Assembly (NCBI RefSeq): GCF_014898815.1
Contig: NW_026515450.1
Span: 310,001-374,000 of the forward strand
From: Panonychus citri
Lineage: Eukaryota; Arthropoda; Arachnida; Trombidiformes; Tetranychidae
Length of the DNA stretch: 64,000 nt
Reading direction: 5' to 3'
Part shown: positions 51,901-63,500 of the stretch, in pieces
Layout of the letters: every line of letters begins with the position of its first letter
Numbering within the stretch: position 1 is the stretch's first letter
Notes under the pieces: model-generated
What the model was told of the DNA's origin: nothing
Seen by the model: only the letters and a program-made list of their open reading frames with translations
Database searches by the model: none
Position numbers and translations under genes: made by a program

Positions 51901-53816
51901 AAAATAATCAACTTACAACTTGCATTCATAATCAACTTGATTATTGTGCTGATCACTTGATCATCACAATTAACTTAAATCATATATTGATTTTTCAATT
52001 CAGTGTATTGGTAATCTGTTTTTGTTTCCCTCGGTACAGTTAATTAATTGTTGTAGTTTTCTAGTAATTAAATGTACAATTAAATCATCATGACAGGATT
52101 AATAGGAATCAACCATAATAATATCAACAGTAAACAATTAATCTCAACAATCAAAATTGATCATCACAATGAAAGGTAAATTATTGAAACAATTAGTGCT
52201 TTTTTAGTGACCATTAAAGGATTGGGTTAATTGTGATTAACTGGTTGATCAGCTAATCAACCAAATAATGAAAAGTTATTTTTATTACCTGTGAACCTTA
52301 AGGAAAAGACAATTAAATTAATTGATTACCAAGTGATTAAAAAGTAATGATTCTAATCAATAGTTTCATAAAGAGGATAATCAATTGAATGAAATTTGAT
52401 CAACTAAATCAGTTAATCTCAATATAAAGCATCAAGTTAATCATGTTATCACCTTAATTGTAGTTTTCTGTGCTCCTCCCAATTAAGTTAATTATTAATC
52501 ATGATCAAAGTCTTAACCATAGGAGGAAATTTATTTTGAATATTAATAAATTATTATCATAATTTAATGTTCACTTTAGGATTGGAAAAGTAATTTAATA
52601 TTATTTTTATTATTTTCATTGAATAATTTAAATGATTTACATGAGTTCCCATGTAAATCAGTTTCTAATCATGAACATAATGATTTACAATAATTTACAA
52701 AGTTAATCATGATTTAGAATTGAAAATAAATTTCTTGTAATCCAATTTGTTGATTGTTCATCAGCCGGTTGATTAATTTCCTATGTAAATAATGAAAACA
52801 GTTGATTGTTGATTCTCAATCTAGACAATCAATTTTAAACATATTAATATAAATACAATCAACTAACTGTCAACACAAGTTGTCACAATTTAAATAACAA
52901 TTGACAGTTGATTAAATTGAGACAAAAATCCTTGATATTGAAAATTTATTAAATGTATTAAATTGACATTTTTGATTGTAAATCAATTTTGATTGATACA
53001 ATTCAATAATTTCAAGAAATCAATCCAAAAAGTATAAGCTAATTGTTGATTTCCTTTAATATTTTAACATCACAATCACAAGTTAATTATGATAATCTTT
53101 ACCCTCTCATCTGGATTAACTTATTAACTCAATAACTTAATTACCTCAACTTGATGATTTAAATAACTTTCACCTAATTGTAAAATCTATGAATAAATTA
53201 ACTCTGACATGTTAATGGATTAATATAAAACCTTTAATGATGATGATGGTGATGATTTAAATTTCAATATACTTCAACAATATAATGCTTGTTTTGATTG
53301 CTATCATTACGATGATTGATTGTTTACTTTTAATTTTGTTAATCAACTATTAGGAAATATGGATCAACGGGAATCAGATTAACTCCTGATCAAGCATTGG
53401 CTCGTTATCATCGCCAATTTACCTGTGAAGCGGTTTCCTTAATTGTCCTGATAATTGCTGTCACCTTCCTAATTGCTACACCCTTCATTTTAATTCCAAT
53501 TGTTGCCTTTCCCGATATTAATCAAGATCTAATCAGGGTGATTATGTGGTTATCGTTGTTATTATCAATTATATTCACGATTATCGGTGCGTTAATTGGT
53601 AACGTTTATTGGTATTATGATCAATCAACGGAGACATTTAAATGGCGATTTCATTTCGGCTCTGGACCTAAACACTATTGGGGATCAACTTTATTTAATT
53701 TTACCAACAATCAGCGACAATTTAATCATCATAATCATCAAGATCGTCCATCATCTAATCACAATCAACAATTTGCTAATCATTTGCCATCATCTGCAAT
53801 TGTTAATCATGTTTAA
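45925..53816 (+). CDS. Membrane protein with long disordered N-terminal part and two C-terminal membrane segments, family unknown
   Basis: Two coding exons, 45925-47219 and 53354-53816, joined in phase 2 (AG|G = Arg) across a 6.1-kb intron; about 585 residues. The start is the first ATG (MTMVKGAFGSSN) after an acceptor at 45906 and a probable 5' UTR exon ending at 45803. The N-terminal 430 residues are mostly disordered: acidic Asp/Glu blocks, Ser runs, Asn/Gln stretches, with one compact cysteine segment (IKCKQINCTDPDCPNTHLHN) that could bind metal. The C-terminal exon reads RLTPDQALARYHRQFTC, then two hydrophobic helices at about 459-482 and 494-516 separated by a short loop, then WYYDQSTETFKW and an Asn/His-rich end. 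The second exon is the most conserved-looking part. No enzyme motif seen and I do not recognise the family. It is divergent from the tetraspan/CaaX gene. An intermediate exon could have been missed. Confidence 0.7.
47694..47709. repeat. Perfect 16-base palindrome
   Basis: ACACGTATATACGTGT is identical to its reverse complement; each half contains an ACGT-type core (CACGTA / TACGTG). It lies at the 5' end of the 6.1-kb intron. Confidence 0.7.
48846..48868. repeat. (AAC)n microsatellite
   Basis: About seven AAC/CAA units in the 6.1-kb intron. Confidence 0.75.
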
Positions 53817-54574
53817 TTGAAGATCTTATTGTTTTTTTTATCAATTTCATATTTTTGCTTAATCCAATTCTGTAAACCCTAAATCTTTCAACAATTAAAG
53901 CTTAATTGCTTAAACGTTAATTTATTCAGTATTTCAATTATCTATAACAATCATAATTGTCAACTACAAAGTGAAAGAGTTGGGTAATTCAAGGTAGTTT
54001 ATGATTAATCAACTTAATTGTTACCTTGTTACCTGTTGATTGTAATATTTTTTTTGTCAAATGATTTACCTTGAAAATGAGCTAGTAAACTAATAACTGA
54101 TTATTTAATTGTAAAATTAATCAAGTTCATTAACGCTAAGGTAAACATAGAGAGGGTTTAATTGTTTCAGATTTTGAATCATCATCATAATCAAATTAAC
54201 CAACAATATAATGATTTACAATTAAAAAGTAATAAAAAAAAAAGTTTGTCAAAGCTTAAACTTTTTCCAGAGGAAATTGTAATTTAATCATAACAAACAA
54301 TTAACTAACTCTCAATAGTTAACAAACCTAATAAACAATTAATTGAACAACGGAAAAAGGATAAAATAATAATCCAAATTATGGTGATGATTAACTAATC
54401 ACAATTAAGAATCCAATAGCAACCAATAAGTGAGAATGAGATGAAAAAAAAACAATTTAAATAAATTGGAAACCATCAACATTGAGCTCAGTTAGTTGTT
54501 AAAATCAGTTAATTGTTGGATAGATCAACCAAATTAACTACACAGTCACTTGGTATTGTGATTAACGCTTCATC
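53817..54574. other. 3' UTR and short intergenic spacer
   Basis: Between the two-helix membrane protein gene and the secreted protein gene at 54575, both on the plus strand. An AATAAA at 54231-54236, followed by an A-run, may be the upstream gene's polyadenylation signal, leaving about 340 bases of promoter for the next gene. Confidence 0.45.
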
Positions 54575-55314
54575 ATGATTAAATTAACTACAAAATCAAT
54601 TATTCCAATCGTAGGAATCATACTCATCCTACCAGGTAAGTGAATGAAAAAAAAATTTCTCCCAATTTCTTACAATTAACTTTTTTTGGGTACAATTAAG
54701 GTTTGATTCCAGTTGATTGTCAACAGATTCCAGTTGCAAACAGCAGCATAATTACACCTACAACTTCAAGCGATATGTTGACAAAAATTTGTCTAAATGT
54801 CGACGAGTATCGGTCAATGTTCACCTCGATTCTTGGTGACAACAGTGTCTTCAGTCGGGATACAATCGCTCGGATGATCACTTGGGTCGATTGGTTTTAT
54901 GGTGCCTACAATAAGTACAAATGGTTAATTGATTTCGCGATCGGTGCACTGACCACTTTATCCGTGTTTCTACCTGGTGGTCCATTGATTCCCATCGCAA
55001 TCAAAGTTGGAATGACCATTGTGATGGATCCAAATATGAGACGATTAATCAAGGAAATCATGTACGAGGTTTGGGCCATGATCCCTCCCAGTGGCTCGGA
55101 ATCATACAATGTCGCCCTCGAAGGTACCATGGTCGTTGTCCGACAATTAGCTAATTCGACAGGTAAATTATACGCCAAAAGGTCAGTTGATGGTCTTCTC
55201 AATGGGTCAACCCCATCGCCCATTGAAAAAATTGATTGGTCTTCGATAATTGCTTCTCTAACAGCGCAATTAGTTGATCTTCAACGAAGAGTTTACTCTT
55301 ACAATTGGAATTGA
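54575..55314 (+). CDS. Secreted protein of unknown family
   Basis: Two exons, 54575-54635 and 54701-55314, phase 1 junction, 224 residues. Exon 1 encodes a leader (MIKLTTKSIIPIVGIILILPG) that should act as a signal peptide. After a Ser/Thr-rich linker come LTKICLNVDEYRSMFTSILGD, an aromatic patch (WVDWFYGAYNKYKWLIDF) and a glycine/proline-broken hydrophobic stretch around residues 94-125 (ALTTLSVFLPGGPLIPIAIK) that could insert in membranes or form a helical hairpin. Then MRRLIKEIMYEVWAMIPPSGS and a C-terminal helix ending VYSYNWN. There are only two cysteines in the mature part (CQQ and KICL). Potential N-glycosylation sites NSS, NST and NGST are present. Base composition is less AT-rich than its surroundings, as expected for a coding exon. 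I do not recognise the family; a lineage-specific secreted protein is likely. Confidence 0.75.
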
Positions 55315-55456
55315 TTAATGTTCGAGTGGAAAAAAAGTTCTAATTGTTGATTTACTTTCGATGTTTCTTTATTATTTTTATTTTTTGCTTTTAAAATCAA
55401 TTAATTTCTCTTAATTTAATTCAGTTAATCGTTTGTGTTAATTTAGTTTAAATCAA

Positions 55457-55462
55457 TTTATT
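55457..55462 (-). terminator. Possible polyadenylation signal of the myotubularin gene
   Basis: AATAAA on the minus strand about 290 bases after the myotubularin stop. A plus-strand AATAAA at 55620-55625 could serve the secreted protein gene, in which case the two convergent 3' UTRs overlap by about 160 bases. Confidence 0.3.
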
Positions 55463-55751
55463 AACAGTTTTGTTTAATTTAAAATACATAAAATCTTTCA
55501 GTTTATATAATATTTTTTGTTTTTGTTTTTGTTTTGTTAAATATGGATAATAATTAAATTTGATTAAATTAATTATCATCATTATAATCAATTATATATT
55601 TATAAGAGTATTAATTTAAAATAAAATAATAATAATGATAAAGGTGTAATAATATTAACTGTTGTTTGTTTGTTTGTTGATTGGTGACAATTGGCAATCA
55701 TGGATGATGGGGTTTAGTGTTTAATTAGATTTGATTGTTGATAGAGTTTAG

Positions 55752-58700
55752 TTAATTGTTGTAATCCATGGAATGACCTGAGGTGATATTTTTGAAACAA
55801 TTTAAACAAACGGGAACTTTTTTCTCATCCATTTGGATAACAGTTGATTCGTTGATTGTATTTTCATTTGTGACTACTTGTTGTTGTTTCGTTGTGATTG
55901 ATGATGATGATGATTTATTAATTGTGTTAATGGTTTCAGCTGTAGGTAAATTAACACCTAATGGATCGTTAAAAACAGAATCATTATAATCATTAACATC
56001 AACAGTTGATTGTTTATTATTGTCATAGTGTTTGTGGTTTGTTGATTGCTCTGGTCCCGATGAAGAATCATCTTGTTGATTAGTTAATTTTCCTGAAGAT
56101 GATTCTGATTGTTGATCTGTTTTCTCACTTGTTAATTGTTGCTGATTTAAACGATGACCTGGTAGAATCATTTTCTTTTTAATACAACGGATACAAAATA
56201 TTTGTCCACAAGCCCAACAGTGAAATCGAGCATTAGATTCGTTAAATATATAGAAACAAGTTCGACACTCTTTCGAGTTACGAAAAGATTGCCAATCGAG
56301 AGCAACAGATTCCATACAAGAGACTAATTGATTAACATATTCTTCAGTTGAATCAATTGTTTCCTCTTTACTTAAGGCTTTTCCATTAGTCGTTTTACCG
56401 ATGATTACATTAGCACCATGATTCTCAAGGTTAGTTTCAACTTCATCCGCCGAGTTGTAATCATCATCTTTACCATAGGAAGCGGATGAAGATGAGGTTT
56501 CCTCATTTAGACCATTGGATTCGTTGGCTTCCTTTCCAGCGGCTATTCTAGCCTCGAGCCTCATCATACATTCTTGGACAATTCGTAAAGGTGAATCAAT
56601 AGAATCAAATGAATCACCGAAAAATGATTGCTTATTAAGATCTTCAATCTCTTCCCCATTTTTGTCTATCAGATCAGATGAATTTGGACCGTTTGATTGT
56701 TTCGTTTTCTTGATTCTTTCCTCTTGAGCTTTGATATTCTATTGGAAATGAAACAAAAAGAAACAAAAGTTAATCAACAATACAAGTAAATAAAACAACT
56801 AAATCAGATAGAAGATAATTGTAATTACCTCCTCCAAGAATCGTATGTGATCCTCTAAGCTTTGAATATGTTTGTAGGTAAAAAAAATTAAATCATCACT
56901 TGATTCCCTCGGATGAATTCCAATATCAAATCGATTGTACATTGATCTCCAAAAACGAACCACTTGAGGGCATGTATTAATTTCGAGGAAACCTAAAAGT
57001 CCATTGGGAATGGAACGTCGTTTATAATAAAGTGGATTAACATATTCGGCTCTATCAGCGTCGAATAAAGCCCAAAGTGAGAAAGTGTTTTCCTTGAGCA
57101 TCCAATCAAATCTCTCTTTATCACAATTACCAATAAATGTACCAAATTGACAAGAATAAACGTGATCATGAAGAGTTTGTAAAAATTTCTCATTAAATTC
57201 AAAATCAAAAGGAAACTGTTGAGTGATTTGCCAAACACAATCAATAAATTGGGTGAAAACGGGTGCAATTTGCTTTGGATCGGGTTGTTGGATAAGACCA
57301 CATCTCATCGTAAATCGATGGCCAAAAGCTAACCATTCTTTCTCAATGAGAGCCTCAAAACCATCTATTGTCCGATAATAAGGATCAAGTAAAATTGAAG
57401 CTAAGGAACAAGTTTGAGCTGTTCGATCCCAACCATCAGAACAATGAACCATCACAGAGATACCATCACGAACCGAAGTGGCAATAAATAGACCAGCATC
57501 TAAAACCGATTTGATATGCTTAAGCCAACCACTAGCTTCTAGGGCACTTAGAAAGGCATTAACGGAGAGAACTTTAAGTTCACAGGCTAAAGAAATGAAT
57601 AGAGAAAAAAAACAGACAAATCAATTAGAGAAGTTGAAAATTAAAAGCATAAAAAGCAAGGAGAAAATTCATTTTCATGAAAATCTATTATATCATGGAA
57701 GATATTTAGATTATTATGATTTCCCTGGCGAGAATGAGAAACTCTCTCACCATCCATTAATTTTTGTAAGCTCGATCTCATTACGTGAATATTTTCAATT
57801 GCATAAAAATGGTGTTTAATATTCCCATAGTAAGTTTTATCTTCGTAACCTTTACCAGCAGCTTTATTGGCCATAGCATTAATCTAGGGTAACAAAAAAA
57901 AAATGATATTGATTAGAAAATTGCAATTGTAAGGGTTAAATGAATGATTGACTTTGTCTATTCAATCATTTTCTGTTACTGTCAAACTCATATTTCTTAC
58001 CATTGGTCTTGTATCAACAACATATAAACATTTTGATCCTTGATTGGCAGCAAGAATAGATTTTAATAACCTTTCATCAGCGGTACATCTTGTATTATAT
58101 AAACCAGGTAAAGGTTGACTACTACGACATATACTTGCTCCATTTGTATGACGATAGGTTAAAACGGGAATTCGAGATTTACTCCGAAAAGTGGCACTTT
58201 CACGTAGGGTTTGCTCATTTTCATTACAAGGTACAACCAGGTAACGTGGATAAGTATCACAAAGAGAATAGTCAACATTAATATCGGTTATACTCCAATC
58301 ATCATTTGGAAGGCCCATTCTTTTATATTCATTGATAATGTTAAACTTATTCCATGCGGTTAATTTATCATTTCCTAGATCTTCATTGAAAGCAGAATAC
58401 TGGAAACAAAATAGATCATTAATTGAGGTTGGCTGGGAAATTTGTACCAAGCTAATGTATATGTCATGGGCATCTTTCTCCTTTGGAATGACAAAGGTAA
58501 CACAGCGAAAATTTTTACATCTCAGGTGAAGTGGTGTTCCACTCGAAGAGGTTGATAATTTTTCAATTGTACCCAAATGAGAATGGAGAATCCATGTATC
58601 ACGTTTACCATCAGTGTCGGTAAAAATTAGATGAGTCGGGGTCAGGAAAAGGGTTCCTAAAATACCAGAGGCAACTGCACCATATCTACTGCTACCAGAA

Positions 58701-59235
58701 TTTTGTGAACTAAAACGATCCAATTTACGGACTCCATCAACCTTTTTTTTTTACAAATTGTAGTTTATGTTTCATGATCATACAAAACAAACACACCCAC
58801 AAGAAGAGAGAGAGAGGGAGAGGTAAAAAAGACAGGAAAAAAGAGAAAAAAATTATTAGAGAAATCAATTGGAAATGAAAAAGAATAGAACAAAAAAAAT
58901 TCTATTCCATTTTATCAACCATATTGTTTGTTATTCTTCATCATAAATGGAAACGTAAGTAGAAACACAAAGAAACATCCAAATTGAATGAAGAAATTAT
59001 TTCAGAGAAATTATATGATTGAACTGAACTGGTGAACACAATGAAAAATATATTAAAAACGTTAATTGTTACAGGTTAATTAATAGCAATTAAGAAAATG
59101 AAATAAACAACCAAATCATGACAAGAATTGGGTAACAAACAGTAAATGGATTTTCAGAAAACAAATGACTTTCATCTTGCAACAATTACATTCCACAAGT
59201 TAAACTCTTACCTTGGCTTTTTTAATATAATCCAT
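55752..59235 (-). CDS. Myotubularin-related phosphoinositide 3-phosphatase (MTMR6/7/8 type) with FYVE-like finger
   Basis: Removes the 3-phosphate from PI3P and PI(3,5)P2 on endosomal membranes. Five exons: 59235-59212, 58741-58001, 57883-57751, 57586-56829, 56738-55752; 880 residues. N-terminus MDYIKKAKVDGVRKLDRF and the following PH-GRAM domain (to about 110) match the MTMR6/7/8 branch, as do EYKRMGLPNDDW, CRSSQPLPGLYNTRC, VVDTRP and ENIHVMRSSLQKL. The active site is HCSDGWDRT: nucleophile Cys348 and Arg354 of the CX5R motif are both present, so it should be an active enzyme and not a pseudophosphatase. SPVFTQF-like and FEFNEKFL blocks follow, then a coiled-coil region (about 530-575). The C-terminal exon has cysteine pairs at 710/713, 726/729, 734/737 and 863/866 in a FYVE-like order, with HCWACG in place of the classical HHCRxCG and a Ser/Gln-rich insert of about 125 residues before the last pair. 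Confidence 0.93.
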
Positions 59236-60250
59236 GGTGTGGAGAAAAATGTAAAATAAAACTAAATTAATTAACTACAAATTAACAACAATTAACAGTT
59301 ACATTTAAAAGTAAAAGAAGATAAAAAAAAAAGAAATTCAAAATTCTGTTTACTTCTGTTATTCTAACAGCAGAATTCGTAGGTTTAGCCAATTCGGTGT
59401 CTATTCTCAGGGAATGAAAACATTCGCGGCTTTTTTTAACTTGATTACTTTTCGTCTAAACGAAAACAATTAGAATTAATTTCTTTAATTATTTAGAGTA
59501 GATTTTCATTTTATTCTCAAAAGTAGCAAATTTACCAAGTGTAAGGTCCAAGGATAATCTATGTTTAATTGTTCACCAGATAAACAAAAGAAAAGTGTAA
59601 AATATAAATGTGACTCTTTGGATCCAATGGTTTGTCCAATTAATTTATTATTTTTTTTTTCTTTGGAACAAATCCTAATGATTTGATTTAATTATCTTTT
59701 CTTTTTACTATTTTTCTTAATTAGTGACAATCAATAGATTGTATAATCATAAGATAGTACAAAGAAACAAGGATATTGATATTAATTTGGGTTAATCTTT
59801 TTCTCCTTCTTATCCTATCTCTGTGTCTCCTTTTTATTGTCACAATGTGTTTATGTTTTTATTCAACTTGGTGTTTACTTAATTGTCGATTATTTAGAAT
59901 AAGATTACTGTTCAATTAACTGATTAAGAAGATGAAATAAAACAAAAACTAAGGTAAGATACATGTAAATACAAAGAGATTATATTAAATAATTTAACCT
60001 TTTCTTTTCCCTGTATTTACCAATATAGAAATTCATTTATGTATCAATCTATTTATTGGATCATCTGTTGGCCGATTTCACATTTCAATGGATCAAATTT
60101 TTGATTATGTTCCCAGAATTGATTACTCAGTGTAATCAACTTCTAACCAGATTCCTAGATGTTTAACCATACACACCATTCATATACTAATAGGATTTAC
60201 ATACCAACCAACATCAACTACCAGTGACAATATAATTATCATGATGGGCT

Positions 60251-60276
60251 GATGATGATGATGATGATGATGATGA
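60251..60276. repeat. (GAT)n microsatellite
   Basis: Eight or more GAT units in the region upstream of the myotubularin gene. Confidence 0.8.
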
Positions 60277-60460
60277 CATTATCATCTTGTTAACAGTGTT
60301 GATCGTTTATCAATTCAAACAGTAATCCATTTCTTATATTTGATTCTTTACTGTTTTCTGCTACCATTTTCTCCCTCTCTCACTTTCTCACTATCTCTAC
60401 AATTATTAATATAATCAACTCTAAATTAACATCAATTCATTTCTATCACAAGATTTATTA

Positions 60461-60464
<4 letters not shown>

Positions 60465-60501
<37 letters not shown>
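60465..60501. repeat. (TC)18 microsatellite
   Basis: The longest dinucleotide run in the window, followed by TTCAGG. It looks like a splice acceptor on the plus strand but no coding frame follows. Confidence 0.85.
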
Positions 60502-60503
<2 letters not shown>

Positions 60504-63500
60504 AGGTCTGTTCATCATTTATTACTTTATATCAGATTATTTTGTCCTCATCTTTTATTTACAAATTGTATGTAATTAGTTTTAATAACTGTTTATTCAT
60601 CATCCTCCTCATCATCAACCATTTTCAATTAATCTTAAAATCTTTTCATCTTTCAACTTTTCTGTGATGACGATAATGATGATGAATGAGAATCCAATCA
60701 ATTAATTTTCACTCATATTGATCTCTATATTCAAATTGATGAATATCATTCAATATATTCAGCTAATCATAAGGTAATCTTTTAATTCACTTGATTAGAT
60801 AAATGTCAATATCTATGATTAATAATAAGTTTTTTTTACCATCTAATTTTTACTCAGGTTTTTTACTAAAATGGTTAATCTACCGATTAGATTGTCTGGT
60901 AATCCACCTAAGGATTAACTTTTCTAATCATTTGGATAACTTTCAAGCCAATTTATCATCCTGATCATCAATAAACAGCAATTGAAATGGAAACAAATTC
61001 CATCATCGGCTTTCTTATATATCATAGCAATCATATTTGATCATTAATTACAATTACAAGTCACCTTTAATCATGATAATACATAATTATAGGTATCTCT
61101 TTTTAATTCCTTCCTAATCAACAACTTATCCAGAACATAATATTTCTCACTAATTAGCAACTAACCAATTTAACCATACTAATCAATTCTATCTGATTAA
61201 TGTAATAACTCATCTTAAACTTTACTTAAGTTAACAGAAAAGGGTTAACACTAATTTAACTCCAATTCCAATGGTTTTTACCTGTTATCCCATATCTTCA
61301 TTGTCCTTGTCATTTACAACATTAATCAATCTCATTATCATTTACCTGAAATTACCTGAGTTTTTCCTCCCCTTTACATGCTAATAAAATGATACCATAA
61401 TTTGTATCATGATGAGCAATCCATAAACTCCCCCACTCTCTCTCTCTCTCACTCTCACTCACTGTTAATTTAATTTTCTTAGTGTATGATAAATAGTAAT
61501 AATTTAATTACGACTTTGTGTTAATTATTATTACCATTTTATCGTTCATGTTGGAAGCCTTTTGACCCTTTAACATTTACCCGAGTTTCCATCCTCTGTA
61601 AACAACATGGAATATAATCTTTATCAGTTAAACTAATTCTACTTTTTTTTATATTTTCTTTTCTCTCATCTTAGTTATCATATATTTATATATATCTTGG
61701 CCTCTCCCATTTTATCATAAACGGAAACAGAAACAGTATATATATTGTCCCAAGAAACATATATATATGAGCAAAAGTCACTACACTAAACTAATTTCTT
61801 ATCAATTCATTTAGTTTATCATCATCATATCATTACATATTATAAATGATATTAACCAGGATGAGAATATATATATTTATATCTCTATTTATTATATATG
61901 TTACTCCCCCACCATGTTACTTTCTCTCTCACTCTCCCTTGGGATAAACACACAGATCTCAATATACTCACTCTTGTTGGTGTTTTTTTAAGGCACTATG
62001 ATCAAAGGGAGGAACTCAAAGAGACTCCTTATTTCCTGAATATGTGTCACATTAATATATTTACCTAATGATCCGATCACTAATTACTAAATTGTTCATT
62101 AAGCTACAAGATGCTCAACAAGAAACTTGATTTGTCGTGTTGATTTCGTTACAAATGTGACCATCAAATTTTCAATCAAAAAACTCACCAAAGTCAAAGA
62201 TGATATCGAAAGTGTGAACATCCTCATCATAACCTAATCTAAATTTTCCCTTTCTCGTCATCATTATCATCTTTCTTTAGGTCATCATCATGAAGAGAGC
62301 TTATCCGTAGACAGTATTACAACTTTTCCACTGTCATGGAGTTGCTCTCTTTCTGGTTTGACCTTTTAACCAGCATGCTGACCACTGACCCACCCTTTAG
62401 ATCAAAGTGAAATTTCAACAATCAAATCTACAGGTAAACAGAATCAACCATATCCGATTCCCTACCGTTTCCCTTAATTGTTGTCTAAATGTTGGAAACA
62501 CGATTGAGTTTCTCTTTTTCTGTCTTTTCCAACATTCTATGTAAATTAATCACGATAATCAGTCTTAATTGTTATCCTCTTACAACTGGAAATATTAGTC
62601 TTTACCTTGCTAACAATTAACCTTAATCACGATTGAATTTTACTCCTTAACAATGGTAATCATTTTGATTATATTGTAAAGTTTGTTGTTGTTGTTGTTT
62701 TTTTTCATTGAGAGTCAATGAAAAATGATCAAGGTAATCATAGCAATTTAAAATTTTAATTTGAAGAAAAAGCTGAAAAAACTAAACAATTAATTCAATT
62801 GTTTAAATTTATAAAAATTTCACTGAAAAATTAATCCGTGTCTTAATAACCACCAACAACAATCAACTGATTGTTATTAAATTTAGTTTCTGTAAACGTT
62901 TCTGGTCAAATTGTAACAATTAAGAGTTAATTTTTCTTTCAATCTCAACAATTTACACCTACAACAGAGATTCACAATTAATCATCTAATCACAATTTAA
63001 TTGTATCAATGGATGAAAATTAAACGATAATAATAATTAAAAAGTCAATCAAATTATAATGAAAATGAAAATGTAATTGATTTAATTTGTTACCTTGAAA
63101 ATTAAATCTAAAACTTATCTAATAGTTAGTTGATTAATTGTAATTAAAAATGAAAAATAATGATAATAATCATAAACCAGATTAACCAACCCAATGATTT
63201 AACAATTAACATGTGATTAACTTTTTAATTGTCTAATCAAATCAGGGTAACAAGTGATTACATTATTTTCAATATTGTTCAACACTGAATTAAATTGCAA
63301 CACAATTAACTAACTAACAACAGGTTAACATTAAAAAAAAAAGTAGATAACAATTAAATTTGATCAAAAAGCAAACCTCAAATTGTAACACAATTTATTG
63401 ATTTACACAATACAGACAAGTGAACAATTAAAAATATATTGTTTGTAATAAATCAATAAATTGTTACAATTGATTTACTTTGATTCATTTATTAAATATT

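Larger units (their letters stand above)
47220..53353 (+). other. Long intron (6.1 kb), no nested gene seen
   Basis: Donor GTAAAT at 47220, acceptor TTAG ending 53353. Contains a perfect 16-base palindrome at 47694, an (AAC)n run at 48846-48868 and AAAAAGTTCT words at 47281 and 50401. Open frames inside are short and of intron composition. Confidence 0.6.

Noticed and set aside
60465..60540. Strong-looking plus-strand splice acceptor after the TC tract
   Set aside because: The following sequence has no open frame or donor, so the pyrimidine tract is best read as a microsatellite.
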